In this document: positions 8,782-17,734 of the stretch, in pieces
Layout of the letters: every line of letters starts with the position of its first letter
Numbering within the stretch: the stretch's first letter is position 1
Source of the DNA: Cysteiniphilum litorale
Lineage (GTDB): Bacteria; Pseudomonadota; Gammaproteobacteria; Francisellales; Francisellaceae
Direction: 5' to 3'
NCBI RefSeq assembly: GCF_003428165.1
Contig: NZ_QLIQ01000011.1
Coordinates: forward strand, 1-64,000
Length of the DNA: 64,000 nucleotides
Notes under the pieces: model-generated
What the model was told of the DNA's origin: nothing
The model's input: the letters and a program-made list of their open reading frames with translations, nothing else
The model's database searches: none
Translations under genes and position numbers: made by a program

Positions 8782-9153
8782 ATGATAGAAAAATTTGACC
8801 CCAAAAGAGAGCAGCCAGTGACGTTCACTCAAGCTGCTTTAGCGCATTTTAAAAACCATTTGGCAAAAACCCAATCGCTTGCCATCAAGATTGGTATTAC
8901 AACAACAGGTTGTTCAGGCTTGGCTTATGTTGTTGAGCCAGTTAAGGAAATTCCTGAAGGCTTTATTAAGATCGATGAGGAAGGTGTTTTGTTTTTCGTG
9001 GATCCTAAGGCATTACAATATGTCAATGGTCTTGAAATAGATCATGTCAAAAGAGAATTAGGTTTATCACAGCTTGTTTATAATAATCCCAATGAATCAG
9101 CGCGTTGTGGTTGTGGTGAGAGCTTTACTGTGCAACAAGAAGGATTAAAATAA
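8782..9153 (+). CDS. A-type iron-sulfur carrier protein (SufA/IscA/ErpA family)
   Basis: Small protein of 123 residues that receives Fe-S clusters from the scaffold and hands them to targets. The three conserved cysteines are present: C44 in TTGCSGLAY and C109/C111 in RCGCGESF near the C-terminus. It has an extra hydrophilic N-terminus of about 10 residues compared with IscA. The next gene, 2 bp away, is a SufT-type protein, so the pair probably forms a Fe-S maturation unit; the SUF scaffold genes (sufBCD) are not adjacent. Which paralogue it is (SufA or ErpA) cannot be decided from sequence alone. Confidence 0.88.
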   Translation: MIEKFDPKREQPVTFTQAALAHFKNHLAKTQSLAIKIGITTTGCSGLAYVVEPVKEIPEGFIKIDEEGVLFFVDPKALQYVNGLEIDHVKRELGLSQLVYNNPNESARCGCGESFTVQQEGLK

Positions 9154-9155
9154 TA

Positions 9156-9707
9156 ATGAAAATGTCTGATGTTGCTATTTTACGCCGTGAAGTTGAAGTA
9201 ACCACAGTTCCCTATGGTGAGAAAATGACTTTGTTACCAGGTCAGGAAGTGCTGGTAACGCAAGCAATGGGTGCAAGCTTCACGCTAAATGTGATGGGTA
9301 ACCTTGTCTATCTTGATGGCAAAGATGCCGATGCGATTAATCGAGAGGTAGTGCTTTTGCCAAGTGATAAAGCCAATATTCAAGCTAAAGATGAGGTGAA
9401 TCTTGATCTTTTATGGGATCAACTACGCACGGTTTATGATCCTGAGATCCCTGTGAACATCGTTGATTTGGGTCTGATTTATGATATTTCAACCACGCGG
9501 TTGGACACTGGCAATTATCACATCGGTGTGCAGATGACTTTAACTGCCCCAGGATGCGGTATGGGGCCTGTATTGGTACAGGATGTTGAAGATAAGCTTA
9601 AGCAATTTGCCAATGTCGAAAAGACCGATGTGGTATTGGTGTTTGATCCGCCATGGAATTCTGAAATGATGACGGAAGAAGCAAAGCTTGAGCTTGGACT
9701 TTTTTAG
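9156..9707 (+). CDS. sufT: Fe-S cluster assembly protein SufT (MIP18/DUF59 domain)
   Basis: The 183 residues comprise an N-terminal part of about 80 residues, typical of SufT-type proteins (LLPGQEVLVTQAMGASFTLNV), then a MIP18/DUF59 domain. That domain shows TVYDPEIPVNIVDLGLIYD, the TLTAPGCGMGPVL cysteine loop and FDPPWNSEMM. Such proteins help mature Fe-S enzymes under heavy demand. The start is ATG at 9156, with AAGGA about 10 nt upstream inside the end of the preceding carrier gene; a second in-frame ATG lies two codons on. Tight packing with the A-type carrier upstream and coaD 20 bp downstream suggests one transcript. Confidence 0.88.
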   Translation: MKMSDVAILRREVEVTTVPYGEKMTLLPGQEVLVTQAMGASFTLNVMGNLVYLDGKDADAINREVVLLPSDKANIQAKDEVNLDLLWDQLRTVYDPEIPVNIVDLGLIYDISTTRLDTGNYHIGVQMTLTAPGCGMGPVLVQDVEDKLKQFANVEKTDVVLVFDPPWNSEMMTEEAKLELGLF

Positions 9708-9727
9708 GTTAGTAAAGGATTTAAGCC

Positions 9728-10216
9728 ATGATAAAAGTAGTGTATCCTGGGACATTTGATCCTATTAGTTTAGGGCATATTGATTTAATTAAACGCGCGA
9801 AATCTTTATTTGATGAAGTGATTGTTGCTATTTCAACAGGTAATGGCAAGTCAACACTCTTTACTGAGAAGGAGCGCTTTAACATCACCTCTGAAGTTTT
9901 GTCTGACATGCCTAATGTGCGTGTTGTGCGCTTACAAGGATTGATTGCTGACTTTATTGATGAAGTGGGTGCAAATGCCGTTATTCGCGGATTGCGCGCG
10001 GTTTCTGATTTTGACTATGAGTTTCAGATGGCAAATATCAATCGTCATTTAAATAAAAAGTTTGAAACAATCTTTTTAACGCCAGATGAAAAATATACGT
10101 GTTTATCATCAACAATGATTCGTCAAGTCTCCAAAATTGATCCCCATCGAGTGGCTGACTATGTACATCCGGTGGTGTTAGACGCGTTGTTAGAAAAAAG
10201 AAGTCGCCATAACTAA
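9728..10216 (+). CDS. coaD: phosphopantetheine adenylyltransferase
   Basis: Catalyses the penultimate step of coenzyme A synthesis (4'-phosphopantetheine + ATP to dephospho-CoA). The 162 residues match the family length. The nucleotidyltransferase signatures are PGTFDPISLGHIDLIKRA at the N-terminus and CLSSTMIRQVSK (ISST-type motif) at about 125-136, with AVIRGLRAVSDFDYEFQMA between. It closes the Fe-S/coaD unit and converges with a LysR gene 14 bp away. Confidence 0.96.
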   Translation: MIKVVYPGTFDPISLGHIDLIKRAKSLFDEVIVAISTGNGKSTLFTEKERFNITSEVLSDMPNVRVVRLQGLIADFIDEVGANAVIRGLRAVSDFDYEFQMANINRHLNKKFETIFLTPDEKYTCLSSTMIRQVSKIDPHRVADYVHPVVLDALLEKRSRHN

Positions 10217-10230
10217 GTTGAGAGCTTGAT

Positions 10231-11103
10231 CTAAGAAACCTTTTGACATATTTCAAGAAAAGCCTTAGCTGCACGCGATAGCTCGACCTTTTTGTGATAG
10301 ATACAGGCACTATTAATATAGATCGGTGTATCGATAAGTGGTAATTCTCTGAGTTTATCTGACATCATGTCCTCAGTAATGATTGACCAACCAAAGCCTG
10401 ATTCAACAAGTCTTTTAATGATTTCAAGCATATTGATGTTACTAAGCTCAGACGAGCGGATGTTATGTTTATCCAATAGTGTATGCAAAACCGTGTGATG
10501 CCTATTCTCAGGTGCTGGAGATAACACAGGAATTTCATTTAAGCGCTGCACAATATCACCATTTTGCTGCCAAAATGGATGATTTTTAGCAATAACAGCG
10601 ATAACACGATTTTTTTGTAGAATATGGCAGTCAATATTTTCAGGCATGTTCTCTTTTATGGTAATTAAACCAATCTCTGCTTCGAGTGCGCTCACCTTCT
10701 CAATGATCGGTAATGAGTAGGTTGAGTCGAGTTTGATATTTACTTTGGGGTATTTAGATGTAAATTCTTTAAGTATTTTGGGCAAAAAATTGAGTCCCAG
10801 ATGATAATTGCAACTAATACTTAAATCACCGATAACATCGTCTTGGAAAAGTTGCATTTTGTGCTCAAGACTACTCCACGCTTGGATTAAGTGATTAGCA
10901 TCAGGGATAAGAGCTTTGCCTGCGCTAGTGAGCTGAACCAGAGATCCTGTGCGATGAAATAGTTGATTATTTAACTGTGATTCAAGTTGTGAGATACGTT
11001 TGGTAATCGTCGGTTGTGTCAAAAATAATTTATCAGCCGCGGCAGTAAATGATTGGGTTTCAGCAACGGCTAAAAAGGCGCGGATATTCTTCATTGATTC
11101 CAT
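10231..11103 (-). CDS. LysR-family transcriptional regulator
   Basis: The 290 residues comprise an N-terminal winged helix-turn-helix (IRAFLAVAETQSFTAAADKLFLTQPTITKRISQLE) followed by a periplasmic-binding-like effector domain from about 90. It is divergent from the TSUP-family exporter gene at 11198 across a 94-bp gap, the usual arrangement in which a LysR protein controls its neighbour. The effector ligand cannot be read from sequence; a sulfur-oxyanion or organic-acid signal would fit the partner. Translation could start at either of two ATGs three codons apart. Confidence 0.88.
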   Translation of the reverse strand: MESMKNIRAFLAVAETQSFTAAADKLFLTQPTITKRISQLESQLNNQLFHRTGSLVQLTSAGKALIPDANHLIQAWSSLEHKMQLFQDDVIGDLSISCNYHLGLNFLPKILKEFTSKYPKVNIKLDSTYSLPIIEKVSALEAEIGLITIKENMPENIDCHILQKNRVIAVIAKNHPFWQQNGDIVQRLNEIPVLSPAPENRHHTVLHTLLDKHNIRSSELSNINMLEIIKRLVESGFGWSIITEDMMSDKLRELPLIDTPIYINSACIYHKKVELSRAAKAFLEICQKVS

Positions 11104-11197
11104 CTTTGAATGGTTTCCATTTATTTAATTCATTTTATCTATAGTGTAGCGCTTGTTAGAATGATGACATAATAAATTTTTGCGAAAAGGTGATTTG

Positions 11198-11986
11198 ATG
11201 ATTGTATTAATGATTTATTTGGTGGCGGGTATTGTCACGGGTATTTTGTCTGCATGGGTAGGCGCAGGTGGTGGCGCTATCATCATTCCATTGATGTTAG
11301 TGGTTTGTAAATATCAAGGGATGTCAAATGTGATAGCTATTCATTTAGCGGTTTCAACATCGTTGGCATTTATTATGATCAATGCATTTTATAATGCTTA
11401 CAAACATTATAGACATGGGCATTTAGTGCTGACAATTCTAAAAAATGCGCTGCCTATGATCTTTGTTGGTGCGATTTTAGGTACTATTATTAGTGAATTT
11501 ATGCCTGCAAGAGCGATTGAGATTTTGTTTGCCGTCGTGCTATTAGTAAGCCTTATTAAGACATTTCGTTTGAAGAAAACACACGCGAGTGAGGATATTG
11601 TGATGCCATCTAAAGGTTCATGCATTTTTCTTGGCAGTACCACGGGATTATTATCAAGTATTGTTGGTATTGGTGGTTCAAGTATTGTTAATCCATATAT
11701 GAAACACTACCATTATCCAATGAAAAATTGTGCAGCAATGGCGGCAGCAACCGCTTTCCCAACAGGTCTCGTCGCGACTATTACCATGCTAGTATCCAGT
11801 TATCATGCCGCGGGGATTCCTGCGTATAGCTTGGGGTATTTATATTTACCTGCCTTTTGTGGATTGTTAGTTGGTTCAGTTATCGGCACACCGATTGGTA
11901 TTCGCATTGTTAAAAAATGCCCTGAAGTCGTATCGCTGTGGTTATTCAGGTTGATTTTAATCTATGTAATTATTGATATGTTGTAG
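11198..11986 (+). CDS. TSUP-family (TauE/SafE) membrane transporter
   Basis: About 262 residues with some eight hydrophobic segments in two repeats. Each repeat opens with the glycine-rich family signature: GILSAWVGAGGGAIIIPLM at the N-terminus and GLLSSIVGIGGSSIVNPYM in the second half. TSUP proteins move sulfite, sulfoacetate, thiosulfate or other sulfur or organic anions across the inner membrane; the substrate is not predictable here. The ATG at 11198 is preferred because AAAAGG lies 7 nt upstream, whereas the longer TTG-initiated frame from 11180 has no site. It is probably regulated by the divergent LysR gene. Confidence 0.85.
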   Translation: MIVLMIYLVAGIVTGILSAWVGAGGGAIIIPLMLVVCKYQGMSNVIAIHLAVSTSLAFIMINAFYNAYKHYRHGHLVLTILKNALPMIFVGAILGTIISEFMPARAIEILFAVVLLVSLIKTFRLKKTHASEDIVMPSKGSCIFLGSTTGLLSSIVGIGGSSIVNPYMKHYHYPMKNCAAMAAATAFPTGLVATITMLVSSYHAAGIPAYSLGYLYLPAFCGLLVGSVIGTPIGIRIVKKCPEVVSLWLFRLILIYVIIDML

Positions 11987-12046
11987 TGCTCAAGGGTGAA
12001 GTAAGTATCAAATGTCACATAATATTAACTCAATTGGTAATGACTT

Positions 12047-12403
12047 TTAAGTCCAATTTTTAATTTGATATTTTGTCACGATCTTGCCACCAATTAAATG
12101 CGACTGAATAATCTCTTCAAGAACTTCGGGGGTGCATGAGTGATACCATACTCCTTCAGGATAAACAACAGCAATAGGACCTTGTATACATACGCGTAGG
12201 CAATTGGCTTTGGTACGGTAGATTTCACCAGATTGTGAGAGTTTAAGCTCAGATAGGCGTCTTTTAAGATAGTCCCATGCAATGAGAGAGTCGTCTTTGT
12301 TGCAGCATTTATCAACGCTTTGATCACAGCATAAAAAAATATGGCGTTTAATATTATTCAAACCTAGTGTTTGCGCTTTTTGGATTAATAATTCATCTTG
12401 CAT
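12047..12403 (-). CDS. thioredoxin-like [2Fe-2S] ferredoxin domain protein
   Basis: The 118 residues include [14 protein letters not shown] near the N-terminus and [21 protein letters not shown] in the middle, the spaced cysteine pattern of small thioredoxin-fold 2Fe-2S ferredoxins. Such proteins serve as electron carriers of mostly unknown partner. It lies 16 bp downstream of lysO and probably shares its transcript (pmbA-lysO-ferredoxin on the reverse strand). There is one extra CC pair relative to a minimal four-cysteine site. Confidence 0.8.
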   Translation of the reverse strand: MQDELLIQKAQTLGLNNIKRHIFLCCDQSVDKCCNKDDSLIAWDYLKRRLSELKLSQSGEIYRTKANCLRVCIQGPIAVVYPEGVWYHSCTPEVLEEIIQSHLIGGKIVTKYQIKNWT

Positions 12404-12419
12404 AACAATCCTTAGAAAT

Positions 12420-13334
12420 TTAAAAGGGAATAAGGTTAAATAGTGGAATAAGAATTGGCGTTGCCAGAGTTAATACAAACCCACTACTAATAGCAACAGG
12501 TACGGCTTGAATACCGATATGATCTTTAATGACTGGTAGACTAAAATCCATCGCCGTGGCACCGCTATAACTCACCAGTTCAGTAGGAATACGTTTTGCC
12601 AATACTGGAATCACAATAATCGCGATAATTTCGCGTGAGAAATCGATAAAAAATGTCATTGTCCCAAAGTGGGCATCAATCAGCTGAGCATTTAAAATAC
12701 TGGCTAAACTATACCAACCAAAGCCGCTTGTGAGCATTAATGCATGTGATAATGGAATATCAAAGAAAAGTCCTAAAACAGCGCCAACGGCAAGAGAGCT
12801 GATCATTAAGATAATTGCAATCATAATGCCTGTTTTATTCTTGAGAATTTGAGTGAGAGAATGACCTTCGCGGCGCATTTGGATCCCAATAATAAATAAA
12901 GTCAGGATTAAAATGGCATCAATAATAAGTTCGATATGCAAAAGGGGTTTGTTGATAAATAGTCCAAGTAACGTACCAATAACAAGGTAAAGGAGATATT
13001 TGCAACTGGTTAGAATTGGTTTTAGCGGGCTTTGTGCTTTGACCATGTCGTGATGCGCTTTGATTGCGCGTTTTGGCTTTAAGCGCAAATAACCATTGAC
13101 TGCTAATACATTGATAGCAAATAAGGCGGCAATAAAGCTTAAGGTAATGCCAAGCATTGAAACAAGCTCACCTTGAAGTTTATAGATAAGCTCGCCAAAA
13201 TTATAACCCATGACCGTAATAATCAGGCTAATCATCGCTGAGAGTAGTTTATTCATCAGCTTGTTAGATAAGAATTTCAGGTCTATAAAATAACCAAGAA
13301 TTAATGCTGATAGAATAATAAGTGCTTGAATCAT
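12420..13334 (-). CDS. lysO: LysO-family (YbjE/DUF340) lysine exporter
   Basis: The 304 residues are almost entirely hydrophobic, with about eight transmembrane segments. The LysO family, which includes E. coli YbjE, exports L-lysine and toxic analogues. Family-like segments are [45 protein letters not shown] and [14 protein letters not shown], rich in buried polar residues. The length matches the roughly 300-residue family. It starts 1 bp after the pmbA stop, so the two are co-transcribed. Confidence 0.85.
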   Translation of the reverse strand: MIQALIILSALILGYFIDLKFLSNKLMNKLLSAMISLIITVMGYNFGELIYKLQGELVSMLGITLSFIAALFAINVLAVNGYLRLKPKRAIKAHHDMVKAQSPLKPILTSCKYLLYLVIGTLLGLFINKPLLHIELIIDAILILTLFIIGIQMRREGHSLTQILKNKTGIMIAIILMISSLAVGAVLGLFFDIPLSHALMLTSGFGWYSLASILNAQLIDAHFGTMTFFIDFSREIIAIIVIPVLAKRIPTELVSYSGATAMDFSLPVIKDHIGIQAVPVAISSGFVLTLATPILIPLFNLIPF

Positions 13335-14669
13335 TTACTCACCACTGATGCTACATTGTTTTATGAGCAGTGAACCACTTTGGATGCGTGAAAAAGGTTC
13401 AATATCATCACCCATAGCAATAATGCTTTGCAGCATGTCACCCAAATTGCCGGCAATGGTAAAGTTGTCAATCGGATAGCAGATTTCACCTTTTTCAACA
13501 TAATAACCCATCGCACCCTGTGAGTAATCACCCGTGGTAATATGAAAACCTTGCCCCATGGTTTCATGGATAATCACGCCCTTATCGATTGATTTAATCA
13601 GGTTGTCATATGATTGCGTGTTGCTGCTATGAACTGTTAAGTTGCTAATGCCGCCGGCATTGCCTGTGGTTTCACGCTTTAGCTGGCGCGCACTATAACT
13701 GCTTAATAAATAGCGATTCAAAATACCATGGGTAATAATCGGGTTTGCACCCAAGTTCACACCCTCATTATCATAAGGTTGATTGCCAAGCGCTTGTGGA
13801 ATATTAGGATTTTCAATAAGGCTGATATCATGAGCAATGATGGATTGATCAATTTTATCCAAAAGGAAAGTATCTTTATGGTATTGGCGTTGTCCTTTGA
13901 TGGCGGATAATAAGGCACCCCAAAATGAGCGGGCAATAGCTGGCGACAGTAGAATTGGCAATTGTTGACTTTGAATGCGTCGTGGGTTTCTGCGATCTAG
14001 CGTACGCTTAAGTGCAAGCTTAGCAATGTGCTCAATACTTGGCAGCGTAGTAAAATCATGCGCGCTATAGTAAGCATTATCACGTTGCATACCGTGATTA
14101 TCTTTGGCAATAAGTCCCATGCCGATGCTGTGACGTGTCTCAGGATACACATGCAAAAAGCCATGACTATTAGCAAAGCCATGCAAAATCTCAAAACTAT
14201 CAATATCAACGCCTTCAGAATGATCAATATCATTATTCTCAAGTGCTATTGCCTCGCAATGCTTGGCATGATCAATGAGTTTATCAATACTAAAGTTTGC
14301 AATCGGTTGATAAAGCTCTGGCATTTCAGATGGTGAACATAGAAAGCGCTTGTCAATAACTCCGGCAAAAGGATCTCTCTCGGTAAAGTTGGCGATGGTT
14401 TTGGCATTATCGATAATCGATAGAATACTCTTTTCACTGAGATCTGAGGTTTCAGCGTAACCTGTTTTACCTTGATGATAAATGGTAACACTCAACTGCT
14501 GAGTAACATTGTATTCTAAAGTTTCGGTCTGTTGATCGCGAACGGCAATAACATGTCCTTGGTCATAGCTGCAATTGATTTCAAAAGCATCGATATTTTT
14601 CTTATGCAGCACGCGGCTTGCAAATTGAAGAACATCTTGTAAATAGCGCTTTTTATCGAGAATAGACAT
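13335..14669 (-). CDS. pmbA: metalloprotease PmbA (TldE)
   Basis: Partner of TldD in a cytoplasmic peptidase that trims peptides such as microcin precursors and the CcdA antitoxin. The 444 residues show the TldD/PmbA N-terminal domain (DAFEINCSYDQGHVIAVRDQQTETLEYN) and C-terminal domain with NAGGISNLTV, IHETMGQGFHITTGDYSQGAMGYYVEKGE and FTIAGNLGDML. PmbA itself lacks the zinc site carried by TldD. tldD is not in this window. Confidence 0.92.
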   Translation of the reverse strand: MSILDKKRYLQDVLQFASRVLHKKNIDAFEINCSYDQGHVIAVRDQQTETLEYNVTQQLSVTIYHQGKTGYAETSDLSEKSILSIIDNAKTIANFTERDPFAGVIDKRFLCSPSEMPELYQPIANFSIDKLIDHAKHCEAIALENNDIDHSEGVDIDSFEILHGFANSHGFLHVYPETRHSIGMGLIAKDNHGMQRDNAYYSAHDFTTLPSIEHIAKLALKRTLDRRNPRRIQSQQLPILLSPAIARSFWGALLSAIKGQRQYHKDTFLLDKIDQSIIAHDISLIENPNIPQALGNQPYDNEGVNLGANPIITHGILNRYLLSSYSARQLKRETTGNAGGISNLTVHSSNTQSYDNLIKSIDKGVIIHETMGQGFHITTGDYSQGAMGYYVEKGEICYPIDNFTIAGNLGDMLQSIIAMGDDIEPFSRIQSGSLLIKQCSISGE

Positions 14670-14772
14670 GTTTAGTAATATTGAAATATTTAAAGTGCAA
14701 TGTGCTACATTATCGGCAATTGCTTAAAATAAGGCAAATCTTGATTGGCGTTTTTTGATACTTTAAAAGGAA

Positions 14773-15894
14773 TTATTTTTTGGCAAGGTGAAGGGCGTCT
14801 GCTCTTGGCAGAAGCACAAACATTTTGCCCAAATTCTTCATGTGTCCGGCGTAATACTCAGCCTCGTTGCCACTACCCCAAAATACATCGCCACGAATCG
14901 CACCACGAATAGCTCCTCCGGTGTCCTGAGCAATCATTAGACGATCGAGTTTATGTGTTTTATTGTGACTACCCTGATAGGTTGTGCTGAGCCAAACAGG
15001 TGTACCGTATTGGTAGAACTTACTATCAACAGCAATGGAATAACCTGGGGTTAATGGTACACCTTGGGCACCAATGGGATTACCATGACTAAGCACGCGG
15101 AAGAAAACAAACGAAGGATCATAGTTTAATATTTTATCAGCATCTTTGGGGTGATCATATAACCACTTCTTGATCGATTGCATCGTAATATCCTCACGAG
15201 GCATAAGCTTGTTTTCAAGTAAATAGCGACCAATCGGGCGATAAGGCTGACCATTTTGGCTATCATAACCAACAAGAATGCTATCACCATTAGTCAGTTC
15301 AATTCGACCGGATCCTTGAATTTGCAAAAAGGTGCGCTCAACGCGCGAGCTCACCCAAGCAATGACGTCTTTGCGTGTGAAAAAGTTATTTTTGGCAATT
15401 TCTTCACGCGTGTAATAGGGCGTGAATTTACCATTAACCATACGTCCGTATTGTGTGCCTGAAGCTGTTTTTTTCTGGATTAAATCAGCAGGGGTTTTAT
15501 AAATAGGAACAGGAAATTCAGCGGTACGATATAAACTGCCTGCGATAGCTGGTGCATAGTAACCAGTAAAAAGACCTTGTGATTCATCATTATAACGTAC
15601 CTGAAATGGCGAGAAGTTTTGCTCAATCATCTCACGCGCACGTCGATCGGTATGCGCTGATACAGCTAATATATTCTGGCAGCTACTTTGCCATGCTTTG
15701 TTGTAATTATTATTTTTGACTATGGCTTTGCATGAAATCTGTAGCGCTTGATAGGCTTGCATTTGATCGCCACAATCCCAGTCGGGTAAGGCTTGATAAG
15801 CAACTGGTTCAAAGCTAATACTTGTATTTGCCGATAAACACAAAGGCAATAATGAGGTCAATGTGCTTAAGCAAAGCAAGTATTTTTTCTGCAT
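14773..15894 (-). CDS. mltA: membrane-bound lytic murein transglycosylase A
   Basis: Cleaves the MurNAc-GlcNAc bond of peptidoglycan from the ends of strands, leaving 1,6-anhydroMurNAc. The 373 residues have a signal sequence, the MltA barrel domain (GLFTGYYAPAIAGSLYRTAEFPVPIYKTP, WVSSRVERTFLQIQGSGRI) and the C-terminal 3D domain (RLMIAQDTGGAIRGAIRGDVFWGSG) with its aspartates. E. coli MltA is a lipoprotein. Here the export signal ends ...LLPLCLSA, not a convincing lipobox, so the enzyme may be soluble in the periplasm. It sits downstream of potC after a 95-bp gap. Confidence 0.92.
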   Translation of the reverse strand: MQKKYLLCLSTLTSLLPLCLSANTSISFEPVAYQALPDWDCGDQMQAYQALQISCKAIVKNNNYNKAWQSSCQNILAVSAHTDRRAREMIEQNFSPFQVRYNDESQGLFTGYYAPAIAGSLYRTAEFPVPIYKTPADLIQKKTASGTQYGRMVNGKFTPYYTREEIAKNNFFTRKDVIAWVSSRVERTFLQIQGSGRIELTNGDSILVGYDSQNGQPYRPIGRYLLENKLMPREDITMQSIKKWLYDHPKDADKILNYDPSFVFFRVLSHGNPIGAQGVPLTPGYSIAVDSKFYQYGTPVWLSTTYQGSHNKTHKLDRLMIAQDTGGAIRGAIRGDVFWGSGNEAEYYAGHMKNLGKMFVLLPRADALHLAKK

Positions 15895-15989
15895 AGAAAT
15901 TATTTAAATTTAGTATTTATATTTTAAGATGTTGCCATTGTCGCGATCTGTTGCCAGATGTCAAGTGTGTTTTTTATGATCACGTTGAT

Positions 15990-16817
15990 TTATTTTTGCT
16001 TTTGTTTTTTACGCTTACTTTCCATCTTAAAGGCAATGTATGCCCCCACAACAACGCAGGTTGAAATGATGGCAATCATTAATGTGGCTAATGCGTTAAT
16101 TTCAGGTGTTGGTCCATTTTTAACCGTTGAATAAATATACATTGGCAAGGTAGGGTCGCTGCTGCCGGCGACAAATTCAGTAATAACCAAATCATCAATC
16201 GATAACGTAAATGCTAATAAAAATGAGGCAATCAATGAGGGAATGATCTGTGGCAGGGTAATCTGAAAGAAAATTTTAGCAGGCTTGGCACCTAAGTCCA
16301 TTGCTGCTTCCTCAATAGAGCGATCAGCACTGGCAATACGCGCTTGCATGACAATCGTCACATAGGCAGTACAAAAGGTAATGTGTGCGATGATAATTGT
16401 CATCATACCGCGCCCATGTGGCCAACCGATGAGGTTCTGTAAAGAGGTAAACATCAACAACAGTGAGACCCCAAGCACAATATCTGGAAGCACCAGAGGT
16501 GTGATGACCATGCCATAAAGGAAGTTTTTACTTCTGAAGTAGTTAAAGCGCGTCATGATATAGGCCACCATGGTGCCAAGTACTGTCGCACACAATGAGG
16601 CAATAAGGGCAACTTGTAAGCTGATTAAAGCAGCACTAATAATATCCCCATCTTGAAAGAGTTCTTTATACCAATCTAAGGTAAACCCACCCCATAAGTT
16701 AATGATTTGTGAATTACTAAATGAAAAAAGGATAAGAATCACTAAGGGGATGTATAGAAATATCAAGCCTAGAATGAGCATTACTTTACTGTATGAAAAA
16801 AAAGAGGAAATACGCAT
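15990..16817 (-). CDS. potC: spermidine/putrescine ABC transporter permease PotC
   Basis: Second inner-membrane permease of the polyamine importer; about 275 residues and six transmembrane segments. The EAA loop at IEEAAMDLGAKPAKIFFQITLPQIIP contacts the ATPase. I choose the ATG at 16815-16817, which overlaps the potB stop as TAATG, over the longer frame starting at 16868, because the short form gives translational coupling and the standard start MRISSFF. The transcript order is potA-potB-potC. No periplasmic binding protein (PotD) gene follows; mltA comes next. Confidence 0.93.
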   Translation of the reverse strand: MRISSFFSYSKVMLILGLIFLYIPLVILILFSFSNSQIINLWGGFTLDWYKELFQDGDIISAALISLQVALIASLCATVLGTMVAYIMTRFNYFRSKNFLYGMVITPLVLPDIVLGVSLLLMFTSLQNLIGWPHGRGMMTIIIAHITFCTAYVTIVMQARIASADRSIEEAAMDLGAKPAKIFFQITLPQIIPSLIASFLLAFTLSIDDLVITEFVAGSSDPTLPMYIYSTVKNGPTPEINALATLMIAIISTCVVVGAYIAFKMESKRKKQKQK

Positions 16818-17734
16818 TATAGACTCCCAGAAGCTTTTGCCTGACGTTGTTGGATTTTTTGCATCCAAATCACAGGGATCACCAAAATAATCAATAAGAT
16901 AACAGACATCGCTGCCGACATTCCCCAGTTATTGGCAGTAAAGAATTGCTCCCAGATAACACTACCGATCATAACACTATTTAATCCACCCATGATTTGC
17001 GGCACTACCACCTCGCCAACCGCAGGGATAAATACCAGTAGGCTTCCAGCGATAAGCCCAGGCATTGACAGTGGCAAAGTCACTTTAAAAAATGTCTTGA
17101 CTGGTGTAGCGCCTAAATCAGCTGCAGCATCATTTAAAATAGGATCCAATTTAATTAATGTGGCATACAGGGGCAATACCAAGAAGGGTAGATAGCAATA
17201 AACCATCCCTAAATACATTGAGAAGTTATTGTATAGTAGTGCCATGCTTGGTAAGCCTAATTTCATCAAAAAGACATTGAGTTGATGATTGCCAAGAAGT
17301 GTCACCCATGCGTAAGTTCGCAATAAAAATGATGTCCAGTAAGGGATGATAATCATGATCAGAAAAATCAGCTGAACATTTTTGCGTTTGATGCGCGATA
17401 GTGCTAACGCCATTGGATAGCCGATGAGAATACACAGAATTGTCGTAAAAAAGGCGACACTAACTGAGTCAAACAGGGCAATAAACACCAAATTAGAGCT
17501 TAGCGTTTGCATATAGTTACTTAGATGTAAAATAATATGTAAGGTATGGTCAGTGTATTGCAAAATGGCAGTGAAAGGTGGGGTGCCATTGTCAGGTAAT
17601 GTGAAGCTTATCGTTAAAACAAACAAAAAAGGTATGAGCAAAAACACCATAAACCATAACATGGGCACCAAAATAACAAAGCGATTTTGCCACTTATGCA
17701 CAAAATGAGGATCAAGGTTATGAAGCCATTTCAT
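16817..17734 (-). CDS. potB: spermidine/putrescine ABC transporter permease PotB
   Basis: First inner-membrane permease of the polyamine importer; 305 residues with about six transmembrane segments. It carries the ABC-permease EAA motif LNDAAADLGATPVKTFFKVTLPLSMPG. The start ATG overlaps the potA stop as ATGA (17731-17734) and its stop overlaps potC, so the three proteins are translationally coupled. Confidence 0.94.
   Translation of the reverse strand: MKWLHNLDPHFVHKWQNRFVILVPMLWFMVFLLIPFLFVLTISFTLPDNGTPPFTAILQYTDHTLHIILHLSNYMQTLSSNLVFIALFDSVSVAFFTTILCILIGYPMALALSRIKRKNVQLIFLIMIIIPYWTSFLLRTYAWVTLLGNHQLNVFLMKLGLPSMALLYNNFSMYLGMVYCYLPFLVLPLYATLIKLDPILNDAAADLGATPVKTFFKVTLPLSMPGLIAGSLLVFIPAVGEVVVPQIMGGLNSVMIGSVIWEQFFTANNWGMSAAMSVILLIILVIPVIWMQKIQQRQAKASGSL

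Noticed and set aside
13361-14491. Several frames antisense or shifted within pmbA
   Set aside because: They overlap a well-supported gene and have unusual, low-complexity compositions.
16818-16868. 17-residue longer start for potC
   Set aside because: It would lie within potB; the TAATG overlap start gives normal coupling and standard N-terminus.
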